DNA from: an uncultured Lachnospiraceae bacterium
Lineage (GTDB): Bacteria; Bacillota; Clostridia; Lachnospirales; Lachnospiraceae
Assembly (NCBI GenBank): GCA_910588285.1
Contig: CAJUQB010000009.1
Location: 1 to 64,000, forward strand
Length of the DNA stretch: 64,000 nucleotides
Direction of reading: 5' to 3'
Part shown: positions 7,649-16,612 of the stretch, one piece after another
Layout of the letters: each line of letters starts with the position of its first letter
How positions within the stretch are numbered: the first letter of the stretch is position 1
Made by a program: the position numbers and the translations under genes
The notes under the pieces: model-generated
The model's input: only the letters and a program-made list of their open reading frames with translations
Database searches by the model: none
What the model was told of the DNA's origin: nothing

Positions 7649-8824
7649 ATGGAACGATTAATCCTTCACATTGATGTCAATTCTGCCTACCTAAGCTGGA
7701 CGGCAGTAGATTTATTGGAAAAGGGCGAAACCGTGGATCTTAGAGAGATCCCGGCCATCATCGGCGGGGACATTGCCAGCCGCCATGGCATTGTTCTGGC
7801 CAAATCCCTTCCCGCAAAGGCTTACGGTATCCGTACCGGTGAGCCTGTTTCTCATGCCCGAAGCAAATGTCCCTCCCTGACCAGCGTCCCGCCGGACCGG
7901 ACCCTCTACGCCCGGCGCAGCAGGGAGCTGATGGAGCTTTTGGGAACCTTCTGCCCCTGCATTGAGCAGGTCAGCATTGACGAATGCTTTATGGATTTTA
8001 CGGAATATCAGACCCGCTATGACTCCCCCATTGCCGCTGCATCCCTGATTAAGGATACCATATACCATACCTTTGGCTTCACGGTAAATATCGGCATCTC
8101 CACCAACCGGCTGCTGGCAAAGATGGCCTCTGACTTTGAGAAGCCCAATAAAGTGCACACCCTGTTCCCCCAGGAGATCCGGACAAAAATGTGGCCGCTG
8201 CCTGTCAGCGAGCTCTATATGGTAGGGAAATCCTCTGCCGCTGCCCTCAAAAAGCTGGACATCCACACCATTGGCGACCTAGCCCTCATGGACCGCCAGA
8301 TAGTAACCAGCCATATGAAAAGCCATGGGCAGCTGATCTGGGAATATGCCAATGGCATTGACAATACCCTGGTTCTCACAGAGGCTGCAGACGCAAAATG
8401 TGTCGGCAACTCCACCACGCTTCCCAGGGATCTCACCACACGCCAGGAAGCCCTCCCCATCCTTCTGTCCCTGTCCAGCCAGGTGGCCGGGCGGCTTAAG
8501 CGTCACGGACTGCTGGCCAAAATGGTCAGTGTGGAGCTAAAATACGCTACCTTTGTGAAGGTATCCCACCAAATGCAGCTTCCCCAGGCTACCTGCGACG
8601 GCAAAAAGCTCTATGAAGCCGCCTGCCGGCTTTTTGACGAGCTGTGGAGCCGGGAGCCCATCCGTCTTCTGGGTGTGCGCACCTCCAAGCTGGCGGAGGC
8701 GGAGGAGCCGGTCCAGATGAATCTCTTTGAGCTTCCCCGCACACAGAAGGAGATTCGGGCAGACCGGACCCTGGAAGCGCTGCAGGAGCGTTTTGGCCAG
8801 CATGTCATCAAAAAAGGATGGTAA
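7649..8824 (+). CDS. dinB: DNA polymerase IV, Y family
   Basis: 391-residue translesion DNA polymerase. The palm motifs are intact: HIDVNSAYLSW at residues 7-17 with the first catalytic Asp, and SIDECFMDF near 112 with the second Asp/Glu pair. Thumb helix-hairpin-helix and little-finger regions follow. A C-terminal beta-clamp motif (QMNLFEL, about 358) supports recruitment to the replisome. These enzymes copy past damaged bases with low fidelity. The ATG at 7649 has no ribosome site, and an extended -10 promoter places transcription start at or near the A of the ATG. No Gram-positive LexA box (CGAAC-N4-GTTCG) is visible upstream, so SOS control cannot be claimed. Confidence 0.93.
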   Translation: MERLILHIDVNSAYLSWTAVDLLEKGETVDLREIPAIIGGDIASRHGIVLAKSLPAKAYGIRTGEPVSHARSKCPSLTSVPPDRTLYARRSRELMELLGTFCPCIEQVSIDECFMDFTEYQTRYDSPIAAASLIKDTIYHTFGFTVNIGISTNRLLAKMASDFEKPNKVHTLFPQEIRTKMWPLPVSELYMVGKSSAAALKKLDIHTIGDLALMDRQIVTSHMKSHGQLIWEYANGIDNTLVLTEAADAKCVGNSTTLPRDLTTRQEALPILLSLSSQVAGRLKRHGLLAKMVSVELKYATFVKVSHQMQLPQATCDGKKLYEAACRLFDELWSREPIRLLGVRTSKLAEAEEPVQMNLFELPRTQKEIRADRTLEALQERFGQHVIKKGW

Positions 8825-8889
8825 GTGGCTGCAATCCTTCACACCAATTCTCTTCCTTCTTCATATTTTAAATAAAAAAGGATGCTCCC

Positions 8890-10029
8890 ATGGAACTGTA
8901 TATCGTTCGTCCCGGTGATACCGTAGATTCCATTGCAAGAGAAACCGGTACCCCTGTGGATTCTCTGATCTATGCCAATCAGCTTCCTTATCCCTACCGC
9001 CTGGCAGTGGGCCAGGCGCTGCTTTTATCCATTGGCCCTTCCCGTAATACCGGCCGCTCTGTGGCAGCAGCCGGCTATGCATATCCCTTTATCAGCCGAT
9101 ACGTCCTGGAGGAAACTCTGCCCTACCTGACCGAGCTTCCGGTCTTTTCCTACGGCTTTACTGCCGATGGGGTTCTGGTCCCGCCTCTGCTGCCGGACGC
9201 CCCCCTCATCGAAGCTGCCCTGGCCCAAAATGTCAATCCCATCCTGACCCTGACGCCCTTTGGCCCTGACGGTCAGTTCAGCAATTACCTGATTACACAG
9301 CTCATCAACAATCCCGCTGCCACCCGGCAGCTGATCCGTGAGCTGACAGCCCTCCTTCCGGAAAAGGGCTATCGAGGCGTGGATATTGATTTTGAATTTA
9401 TCCTGGCAGAGGACCGGGAGGCCTTTGCCGCCTTCACGGCCGCTGTCCGGCAGGCAGTCAATGCCCTGGGCTATCCGGTCTCCGTGGCCCTGGCTCCCAA
9501 GACCTCGGATGACCAGCAGGGCCTTCTCTACCAGGGGAAGGATTATGGGCTGCTGGGGGAGGCAGCAGACTTTGCACTGCTTATGACCTATGAGTGGGGC
9601 TATACCTACGGCCCGCCCATGGCTGTAGCCCCCTTAGACAAGGTCCGCCAGGTGGTGGAATATGCCGTCACCAGAATCGCCCCCGGGAAGCTGTCCCTGG
9701 GCATTCCAAACTATGGCTACGACTGGACGCTGCCCTATGTGCGCGGGCAGTCCAAAGCCCGTACCATCGGCAATGTGGAGGCCGTCCAGATCGCCATACA
9801 GAACAACGCAGTCATACAGTTTGACGAAACTGCCCAGTCTCCCTATTTCACCTACACGGCAGAGGGCCGTTCCCACGAGGTCTGGTTTGAGGATGTGCGG
9901 AGCCTTGCCGCAAAATTCGCCCTGATACCGGAATACGGGCTCCGGGGCGCAGGCTACTGGCAGATCATGCAGCTGTTTCGGGCAAATTGGCTTCTGCTGG
10001 CCGATACCTTTTGGATCCGCAAAACATAA
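8890..10029 (+). CDS. LysM and GH18 spore-cortex-type hydrolase (SleL/YaaH-like)
   Basis: 379-residue protein with one LysM (about 2-48: YIVRPGDTVDSIARETG and YANQL) and a GH18 barrel. The active-site strand reads GVDIDFEF near residue 165, preserving the acidic D-x-D-x-E core, and other GH18 strands (LLMTYEWGY, LGIPNYGYDW) follow. Relatives such as B. subtilis YaaH and SleL are N-acetylglucosaminidases acting on spore cortex muropeptides during germination. There is no signal peptide, also typical of YaaH. It lies 65 bp after dinB and ends at a bidirectional terminator. Confidence 0.9.
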   Translation: MELYIVRPGDTVDSIARETGTPVDSLIYANQLPYPYRLAVGQALLLSIGPSRNTGRSVAAAGYAYPFISRYVLEETLPYLTELPVFSYGFTADGVLVPPLLPDAPLIEAALAQNVNPILTLTPFGPDGQFSNYLITQLINNPAATRQLIRELTALLPEKGYRGVDIDFEFILAEDREAFAAFTAAVRQAVNALGYPVSVALAPKTSDDQQGLLYQGKDYGLLGEAADFALLMTYEWGYTYGPPMAVAPLDKVRQVVEYAVTRIAPGKLSLGIPNYGYDWTLPYVRGQSKARTIGNVEAVQIAIQNNAVIQFDETAQSPYFTYTAEGRSHEVWFEDVRSLAAKFALIPEYGLRGAGYWQIMQLFRANWLLLADTFWIRKT

Positions 10030-10035
10030 CGAAAA

Positions 10036-10071
10036 AAAGAGGGCTGATGTACTTGGATATCAGTCCTCTTT
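10036..10071. terminator. Bidirectional terminator
   Basis: Arms aaagagggctgat (10036-10048) and atcagtcctcttt (10059-10071), one G-U pair, lie between the convergent GH18 and chemoreceptor genes. An A-run precedes the hairpin, serving the minus-strand gene. Confidence 0.8.
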
Positions 10072-10089
10072 GCTCCTATGTATATTCGA

Positions 10090-11484
10090 TTATGACTGCA
10101 GCATCTCTGCCATCTTCTCCAAATCGGAAATCAATACGCGGGAATAATCCTTCGCTTCCTCGTAGATCCGCTGTGCACCGGCATAATCCTCCTGATACAG
10201 TGCCTGCACAATCCTGGAGCCGTAGTTGTGGAACCTCTTATGCTTCGGCCCAAGCTCCCTCCAGATATCCTCGATCTCCGGATAGGTCGGCGTCATGGCA
10301 TAGTAGAAATGCCCAAACCCGCACTTGGTATCGTTCAGCTGCACCGGCAGGATGATCTGGTTGTCTACCATATTCTTCAGATTCTGCAGCCAGCCCTTGT
10401 GGGCATTGATTGCCTTGGTAATATAGCTGGCAAATGTATCCCGCCCCAGGTCATAGAACGCATCCTGAGCCATCTCACCCATCACCTTGGCTGCCTGATC
10501 CATCTCAGTCTCTACTGTAGTAATGGATTCGGTAGATTCCTTCAGTTTATCTTCAATGCCTGTCAGCTCTCCCGTATCCTTTCCCAGCTTCTCGCACTGC
10601 TCACGGATGCTGTCTGCCTCGCTCTCCAGCTCTGCCATAGAGCTGGAAATCTCCTCACTGACAGAGGCAAGGGAGCTGATCCCCTCGGAGATCTTGGACA
10701 CATTATCCTTGTTGGATTCGTTGTTCTGCCATACATTCCCAATCTTCTCTGTCATTGTCTCCAGGGATTCGATGGTATTGAGGGTGCTCTCATTGCTCTT
10801 CCGGGAAGCCTCACGGATACCAGCCACAAAATCTCCCATATTGCCGGTAAGCTTCTGGGTCTCCTCCGCCAGCTTGCGGATCTCGTCAGCCACCACTGCA
10901 AATCCCTTGCCCGCTTCACCGGCCCTGGCTGCCTCGATGGAAGCGTTCAGCGCCAGCAGGTTGGTCTGGCTGGAAATCGCGTTGATACCGTCAATTACCT
11001 CGTTCATCTTGTTGATGACCTCGCTGAGCTCATCCATATCCCGCTGCATATCCTGGGATACCAGAATCGTCCTTCCGGAAAGCTCCTTAATCTGGGTCAG
11101 CTCCTCCTGGCCGCCCTCGATATTACGGTACACGCTGTCAGATTCCTCTGCTACCCGAATAATCGTATTGGTCAATTCCTCATGCTGTTTGAAGACAGAG
11201 CCGGCAATATCACTCAGCTCCACCGTTGCCGACTGGATCATGTCGGTTGCCTCATCTACGCCGCTGGAAACCTGTATGATCTTCTCCATATAATGTCCAA
11301 TGGTCAAATCCAGGGCGCTGGTCTGCATGAGCACATTCATATTCTTATTTACCACATTCTCAAACTGCTCTCTTCCCTTCACCAGGCGCCGATATACCTT
11401 CGCATATTCCCCTTCATAATCTGCTTTCTGTAAATTGGAAATCCAAAGGATTTCGTTTTTCTTCTGCTTTCCGCCACCAAACAT
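10090..11484 (-). CDS. Cytosolic methyl-accepting chemotaxis protein with CZB domain
   Basis: 464-residue soluble chemoreceptor with no membrane segment. The central signalling hairpin tip is intact (EAARAGEAGKGFAVVADEI, about 188-206). The C-terminal CZB domain (about 350-440) shows the conserved zinc ligands: His in INAHKGW, Cys and His in KCGFGHFYY, and His in KHKRFHNYG. CZB domains bind zinc and have been linked to hypochlorous-acid and zinc sensing in other bacteria. No che or flagellar genes are in this window, so it must signal to a kinase encoded elsewhere. A TTGAAG-17-TACAAT promoter lies upstream. Confidence 0.92.
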   Translation of the reverse strand: MFGGGKQKKNEILWISNLQKADYEGEYAKVYRRLVKGREQFENVVNKNMNVLMQTSALDLTIGHYMEKIIQVSSGVDEATDMIQSATVELSDIAGSVFKQHEELTNTIIRVAEESDSVYRNIEGGQEELTQIKELSGRTILVSQDMQRDMDELSEVINKMNEVIDGINAISSQTNLLALNASIEAARAGEAGKGFAVVADEIRKLAEETQKLTGNMGDFVAGIREASRKSNESTLNTIESLETMTEKIGNVWQNNESNKDNVSKISEGISSLASVSEEISSSMAELESEADSIREQCEKLGKDTGELTGIEDKLKESTESITTVETEMDQAAKVMGEMAQDAFYDLGRDTFASYITKAINAHKGWLQNLKNMVDNQIILPVQLNDTKCGFGHFYYAMTPTYPEIEDIWRELGPKHKRFHNYGSRIVQALYQEDYAGAQRIYEEAKDYSRVLISDLEKMAEMLQS

Positions 11485-11543
11485 AATAAGCTATCCTCCA
11501 TTGTAATTTATTTGCTCTTCCTGATAAAATGGATACTAATAGT

Positions 11544-11572
11544 ATTGTACCAAATCGTCTGCCTGACTTCAA
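11544..11572 (-). promoter_or_regulatory. Sigma-A promoter of chemoreceptor gene
   Basis: TTGAAG (11572-11567), 17-bp spacer, TACAAT (11549-11544) on the minus strand, 60 bp before the ATG at 11484. Confidence 0.65.
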
Positions 11573-11590
11573 CAAAAAAATTACTGAATT

Positions 11591-12646
11591 TTATTTTTTT
11601 TCTTCCTCATTCTTCTGCATTTTCTCCTTCTGCCAGGAGGTTGCCGCCGGATCTTTCATATTTTGGCTCCGTATCCATTCTCTGGAATTTTCCACCTTTA
11701 CAGCCTCCGACTGGTTGTTCCGCAAAAACCGCACCAGCTGATAGGGATTGATCCAGATTTCCGAATTCCCCTCCTTCTGGGATTCGTCAAAAATCAGCTG
11801 GATCCCAAAATGAAGATGCACTTCATCAATGTTGTTGACATTCTCCGTCGTGCTGTAGCCGGTGTGTCCCATATAGCCGATCACATCCCCTGCCGTCACC
11901 ACGCTGCCCTCCTCAAGTCCTTCCGCGTAAGGATAATTTTGCCGCAAATGAGCGTAATAATAATAACGCTGTCCGTCAAAGCTGCGGATCCCCAGCCGCC
12001 AGCCGCCATATTGGTTCCAGCCTGCCGCCTCCACATAGCCGGATTCCACTGCAATCACGGGTGTGCCGATCTGCCCCATCATATCATGGCCCAGATGCTG
12101 TCTGCGGTAGCCATAGCTGCGGGATACCCCAAAATCATCATAATCCCCGTATGGAAATCCTTTGGCCAGAGGAAGATATGCCTTCAAGCCATATCGCTTC
12201 TCATAGATCCCGCTGCCCGGCGCTGTCTCGATCTCATACTCCCCCACGTAGCCGCCCAGCACTGCTGTATAGGCTTCCTTATAATAGGAATAATGGCTCA
12301 AATCCCTGGTCAGCTCTTCCATGGTAACGCTGCCCTCCGCCAGCTGTCCGGCTGTCTCTGCGATCCGCTTCAGGCTGCTCTTACCGAAATTATCCCCGTC
12401 TCTGGCCGCCAGATAGGCCAGCAGCTCAATCCAGCTGACCGGGTGCTCACTGCCATGGGTGTCTATATCCCACTGATAGGCCGCGCACAGCGCCTCATAG
12501 GACACATTAAAATCTACCCATTTGATAAAATCACCTTTTTGCTCCTCTGCCGTCACTGCCCGGGGCTCCCACTGTGCCGCCGCCGCACCTCCCAGCAGGC
12601 ACAGGCAGAATGACTCTATAAGGATTGCTTTTTGCAGTCGTTTCAT
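11591..12646 (-). CDS. M23 family metallopeptidase (LytM-type), exported
   Basis: 351-residue protein with an N-terminal signal sequence (ILIESFCLCLLGGAAAA) and a LytM/M23 domain at about 180-310. Zinc-site motifs are visible: HLGHDMMG (the HxxxD element) and HLHFGIQL (HxH). M23 enzymes cut peptide bridges in peptidoglycan or act as scaffolds in spore engulfment (SpoIIQ type) and division. The region between signal and peptidase (about 35-150) is unfamiliar. The tail is Lys/Glu-rich. It has its own AGGAG site and lies upstream of the chemoreceptor gene on the same strand. Confidence 0.88.
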   Translation of the reverse strand: MKRLQKAILIESFCLCLLGGAAAAQWEPRAVTAEEQKGDFIKWVDFNVSYEALCAAYQWDIDTHGSEHPVSWIELLAYLAARDGDNFGKSSLKRIAETAGQLAEGSVTMEELTRDLSHYSYYKEAYTAVLGGYVGEYEIETAPGSGIYEKRYGLKAYLPLAKGFPYGDYDDFGVSRSYGYRRQHLGHDMMGQIGTPVIAVESGYVEAAGWNQYGGWRLGIRSFDGQRYYYYAHLRQNYPYAEGLEEGSVVTAGDVIGYMGHTGYSTTENVNNIDEVHLHFGIQLIFDESQKEGNSEIWINPYQLVRFLRNNQSEAVKVENSREWIRSQNMKDPAATSWQKEKMQKNEEEKK

Positions 12647-12712
12647 ACAATCTCCTTATCATGGCCCTCCTTTCTATATATATGCCCCTGTAACGTATTT
12701 ATGACGATAGCG

Positions 12713-12751
12713 GGAAGGAGGAATCTCCATCATATGGAAATTCCTCCTTCC
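12713..12751. other. Stable hairpin downstream of secA
   Basis: Perfect arms ggaaggaggaat (12713-12724) and attcctccttcc (12740-12751) lie between secA and the M23 gene. No T-tract follows on the minus strand, so it may stabilise or process the 3' end instead of terminating. Confidence 0.5.
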
Positions 12752-12760
12752 TGGTGTATC

Positions 12761-15325
12761 CTACAGTCTTCCGCAGCACTGCTTATATTTCTTACCGCTG
12801 CCGCAGGGACAGGGATCATTGGGGTAGATCTTGGCGTTCTCCCGCTTCACCGGCCCCTTCTGGGCAGAATCGTCCCGGTTGGTTCCGGTTACCTTGGCCA
12901 CCTGCTCGCGCTCCACCTTCTGTTCAATCTTCACGTGAAGCAGAAGGCGCACCGTATCCTCCTGGATATTGGCAGTCATACTGTCAAACATGTCAAAACC
13001 GCTCATCTTGTATTCCACCAGCGGATCCCGCTGGCCATAAGCCTGCAGTCCGATGCCCTGACGGAGCTGATCCATATCGTCAATGTGATCCATCCACTTG
13101 CGGTCAATTACCTTCAGCAGGATCACCCGCTCCAGCTCACGGACTGCCTCCGGCTCCGGAAATTCAGATTCCTTCAGCTCATACAGCTTCACCGCCTGCT
13201 CCTTCAGCCTGTGCTTCAGCTCATTGGGCTTCATTCCCTCCACATCGGCCTTTGTCACCGGCTTCACCGGAATCACAGGAACCAGCAGCTGGTTCAGCTC
13301 ATTCAGATCCCATTCCTCGCTGGGCTGATCATTGGAAATGCAGGCATCCACCGTATTCTCCACCTGGTCTGTGATCATCTTATAGATCACGTCACGCATG
13401 CTCTCACCATCCAGCACACGCCGCCGTTCTCCGTAAATGATCTCCCTCTGCTCATTCATCACCTGGTCATATTCCAGCAGATTCTTACGGATTCCAAAGT
13501 TGTTATTCTCAATCTTGGTCTGGGCCTTCTCAATGGCATTGGTCAGCATCTTGTGCTGAATCTGTTCATTCTCCGGCACGCCCAAGGCATTGAACATGGC
13601 CATCAGACGCTCTGAGCCAAACAGGCGCATCAGGTCATCCTCCAAGGAGATGAAGAACTGGGATTCACCCGGATCCCCCTGACGTCCGGAACGGCCCCGC
13701 AGCTGGTTGTCAATACGCCTGGATTCGTGGCGCTCCGTACCGATGATCTTAAGTCCCCCTGCTGCCCTGGCGTCATCATCCAGCTTGATATCCGTACCAC
13801 GGCCTGCCATATTGGTTGCAATGGTTACAGCGCCGTGTACACCGGCCTCTGCAACAATCTCCGCCTCCAGCTCATGGAACTTGGCATTCAGCACCTTGTG
13901 CTGGATCCCCCGGCGCTTCAGCATTCCGCTGAGCTCCTCGGAAGCCTCGATGGTAATGGTACCCACCAGCACCGGCTGCCCCTTCTCGTGAGCCTTCTCA
14001 ATCTCCTCCACTACCGCGTGGAGCTTTTCCTTCTTGGACTTATATACAGCGTCCTGATGATCCTTACGGATCACCGGCATATTGGTAGGAATCTCAATCA
14101 CATCCATGCCGTAGATATCACGGAATTCCTTCTCCTCTGTCAATGCCGTACCGGTCATACCGGCCTTCTTCGCATATTTATTAAAGAAGTTCTGGAAGGT
14201 GATGTTGGCCAGGGTCTTGCTCTCCCGCTTCACCTTCACATGCTCCTTGGCCTCAATGGCCTGATGGAGCCCGTCCGAATACCGTCTGCCGGGCATAATA
14301 CGTCCGGTAAACTCATCGACGATCAGAACCTTGTCATCCTGTACCACATAATCCTGGTCACGGAACATCAGGTTGTGGGCCCGCAGGGCTAAAATGATGT
14401 TGTGCTGAATCTCCAGGTTCTCCGCATCTGCCAGGTTCTCAATCTTGAAGAAATTCTCTACCTTCTTCACACCCTCGGCAGTCAGATTGACAACCTTATC
14501 CTTCTCGTTCACCACAAAGTCCCCGGTCTCCTCAATCTCCACACCCATGATGGCATCCATCTTGGAGAATTCCTGGCTGTTCTCGCCCCGCACCATCTGC
14601 CGCGCCAGAATATCGCAGGCCTCATACAGCTTGGTGGACTTGCCGCTCTGGCCGGAAATAATCAACGGCGTCCTGGCCTCGTCAATCAAGACCGAGTCCA
14701 CCTCGTCGATCACCGCATAATGAAGCTCCCGCTGTACCAGCTGCTCCTTGTAGATCACCATATTGTCACGAAGGTAGTCAAAACCCAGCTCATTGTTGGT
14801 GACATACGTAATATCGCAGGCATATGCCTCCCGACGCTCATTGTTGTCCATGGAATTTAAAACCACGCCCACGGTAAGCCCCAGGAACTCATGCACCTTC
14901 CCCATCCACTCCGCATCACGCTTTGCCAGATAATCGTTGACCGTAACGATGTGTACGCCTTTGCCCTCCAGGGCATTCAGATACGCCGGCAGCGTTGACA
15001 CCAGCGTCTTTCCTTCACCGGTTCTCATCTCCGCAATACGTCCCTGATGCAGAACCACACCGCCGATGAGCTGCACCCGGTAATGCTCCAGGCCGATGGC
15101 CCTCTTGGCAGCCTCCCGGACCGTGGCATACGCCTCCGGCATCAGCTGCTCCAGGGTCTCCCCATCTGCCAGGCGCTTCTTATATTCCTTGGTCTTCTCC
15201 CGCAGCTGCTCGTCTGTCAGCCCCTGCATAGTGGGACGCAGGGCCTCAATCTTATCTACAATGGGAGTGACCAGCTTTACTTCCCGCTCACTATGGGTTC
15301 CGAATATCTTTGTTACTATACTCAT
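12761..15325 (-). CDS. secA: Preprotein translocase ATPase SecA
   Basis: 854-residue motor of the Sec secretion channel. Domains in order: nucleotide-binding domain 1 with Walker A (MRTGEGKTLVST) and Walker B (VIDEVDSVLIDEARTPL), preprotein cross-linking domain, domain 2 (NMAGRGTDIKL, QLRGRSGRQGD), helical scaffold, and a C-terminal zinc-binding SEC-C tail (CPCGSGKKYKQCC). ATG 15325 carries an AGGAG site and the canonical N-terminus (MSIVTKIFGTHSEREV); the open frame upstream is spurious. A TTGTCT-17-TAAAAT promoter lies about 50 bp upstream. The length is normal for Firmicutes. Confidence 0.98.
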   Translation of the reverse strand: MSIVTKIFGTHSEREVKLVTPIVDKIEALRPTMQGLTDEQLREKTKEYKKRLADGETLEQLMPEAYATVREAAKRAIGLEHYRVQLIGGVVLHQGRIAEMRTGEGKTLVSTLPAYLNALEGKGVHIVTVNDYLAKRDAEWMGKVHEFLGLTVGVVLNSMDNNERREAYACDITYVTNNELGFDYLRDNMVIYKEQLVQRELHYAVIDEVDSVLIDEARTPLIISGQSGKSTKLYEACDILARQMVRGENSQEFSKMDAIMGVEIEETGDFVVNEKDKVVNLTAEGVKKVENFFKIENLADAENLEIQHNIILALRAHNLMFRDQDYVVQDDKVLIVDEFTGRIMPGRRYSDGLHQAIEAKEHVKVKRESKTLANITFQNFFNKYAKKAGMTGTALTEEKEFRDIYGMDVIEIPTNMPVIRKDHQDAVYKSKKEKLHAVVEEIEKAHEKGQPVLVGTITIEASEELSGMLKRRGIQHKVLNAKFHELEAEIVAEAGVHGAVTIATNMAGRGTDIKLDDDARAAGGLKIIGTERHESRRIDNQLRGRSGRQGDPGESQFFISLEDDLMRLFGSERLMAMFNALGVPENEQIQHKMLTNAIEKAQTKIENNNFGIRKNLLEYDQVMNEQREIIYGERRRVLDGESMRDVIYKMITDQVENTVDACISNDQPSEEWDLNELNQLLVPVIPVKPVTKADVEGMKPNELKHRLKEQAVKLYELKESEFPEPEAVRELERVILLKVIDRKWMDHIDDMDQLRQGIGLQAYGQRDPLVEYKMSGFDMFDSMTANIQEDTVRLLLHVKIEQKVEREQVAKVTGTNRDDSAQKGPVKRENAKIYPNDPCPCGSGKKYKQCCGRL

Positions 15326-15377
15326 TCTTTTGCTCCTATCCTTGTTCCGCCTTCCCATGGCCGAACGACTATCGTAT

Positions 15378-15406
15378 ATTTTACCACTTTCCGCACATTT
15401 AGACAA
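15378..15406 (-). promoter_or_regulatory. Sigma-A promoter of secA
   Basis: TTGTCT (15406-15401), 17-bp spacer, TAAAAT (15383-15378) on the minus strand. Confidence 0.6.
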
Positions 15407-15521
15407 TACGGAAACATATGAACGATTTATAAATTTTTTGTGAAATCCTTTTCTCCTGCCATATTTTATGGTACACTTTGATGCAGATAGGTCTAAAATT
15501 GGTTAGAGAGGAAGGATATCT

Positions 15522-15779
15522 ATGAGTTATCAGTATCACACAAAGGGAACCTGTTCCACCCTCATTGAGGTGGAGCTGGAGGGAAATGTTGTAAAGGATG
15601 TAAAATTCACCGGCGGCTGCCACGGCAATCTCCAGGCCATCCCCAAGCTGGTGGAGGGGCTCACGGTAGACCAGGTAGAGCAGAAGCTCTCCGGCATCCA
15701 CTGCGGTTTTAAGAACACCTCCTGCGGCGATCAGCTGGCCAAGGCCTGCCGGGCTGCCCTGGAAGCGGCCCAGGCCTGA
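15522..15779 (+). CDS. TSCPD domain protein (TIGR03905 type)
   Basis: 85-residue protein matching the small TSCPD-domain family common in Clostridia, a domain shared with ribonucleotide reductases and related enzymes. Four cysteines are conserved: KGTCSTLIEVE, TGGCHGNLQAI, GIHCGFKNTSCGDQLA. The spacing suggests metal or nucleotide binding, but the family has no firmly assigned function. A clear GAGGAAGGA ribosome site precedes the ATG. It is monocistronic, divergent from secA, and followed by a strong terminator. Confidence 0.88.
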   Translation: MSYQYHTKGTCSTLIEVELEGNVVKDVKFTGGCHGNLQAIPKLVEGLTVDQVEQKLSGIHCGFKNTSCGDQLAKACRAALEAAQA

Positions 15780-15807
15780 TGAGAACGGAAAGCTCTGATC
15801 CGAAATT

Positions 15808-15848
15808 AACAGCGCTGCCAGGGAATTTTCTCCTGACAGCGCTGTTTT
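15808..15848 (+). terminator. Rho-independent terminator
   Basis: Arms aacagcgctg (15808-15817) and cagcgctgtt (15837-15846), extended by CAGG/CCTG, end in TTTT. It ends the TSCPD transcript and isolates the noncoding locus that follows. Confidence 0.85.
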
Positions 15849-15976
15849 AGCATCATCGCCTGTCCCATATTCTGGATGGATTTCTATATTCTTCTCGAAA
15901 TTGTCAGAATATTGTTAAAATTTATCTCTCAGTTTCCATAACTCAAAAAAAAATTTTATTTATTTTGATTTTTATG

Positions 15977-16005
15977 TTGACAAATCAATTCTTATCAGTT
16001 ATAAT
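15977..16005 (+). promoter_or_regulatory. Perfect sigma-A promoter of noncoding transcript
   Basis: TTGACA (15977-15982), 17-bp spacer, TATAAT (16000-16005), both hexamers exact. Transcription should begin near 16012. No protein gene follows on the plus strand. Confidence 0.85.
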
Positions 16006-16064
16006 GAATTCAACAAATACAGAAAACAACTCAACAAAAACCAGGACAGAGTAATCTAAGCAAA

Positions 16065-16586
16065 GGAGGTACAGTCCAAAGAAAACAATACGAATCACCC
16101 CATAATCTTACGAAAGGAAGGTACAGTCCACCAGAAATAATAGTAAGAGAAATAATTATTTCAGGATAATAGGAGGAAGAAGCCTCTTGTTTTAATCAAC
16201 TACATAAGCTGATAGAACTCAAGAAGAAAAGAGGCAGTCGTTTCGAGAAGAGAATACGAAGGATTATATGAGATAATTATTTCGGCAAATTGAAGACGGA
16301 ACCCGTAAACCATAGAGATAGAGATATTTGGAGGTACAGTCCAATGACATCATTACGAATCACCTCATAATCTAAGAAAGGAAGGTATCGTCCACCGGAA
16401 GTAATAATTTATAATCAGAGAGAAATGATTATTTCAGAGAGAAGATGATCAGAAGCCTCTATCATAATAGAAGAGGAAACCATTTCGGAGAAGAATACGA
16501 AGAGATAAGATGAGATAATTATTTCAGTGAAAATTGAACATGGAACCCGTAAACCCTGGAGATAGAGATATTTGGAGGTACATTCC
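16065..16586 (+). repeat. Two-unit diverged tandem repeat inside the ncRNA
   Basis: Hairpin-start positions are 16065, 16330 and 16574, giving unit lengths of 265 and 244 bp. Second hairpins are at 16116 and 16380, a 264-bp shift. Conserved blocks include acgaatcacc, gaacccgtaaacc and gatagagatatttggaggta. The unit-2 stem loop at 16456-16476 is much shorter than its partner at 16182-16235. Confidence 0.8.
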
Positions 16587-16612
16587 AATGGACAAGACAG
16601 AAACAATAGGAT

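Noticed and set aside
7649..8824. LexA-controlled SOS promoter for dinB
   Set aside because: No CGAAC-N4-GTTCG type box was found in the upstream sequence.
16065..16586. Tandem riboswitch controlling a gene
   Set aside because: The plus-strand transcript ends at a terminator and the next gene lies on the opposite strand, so nothing downstream could be controlled in cis.
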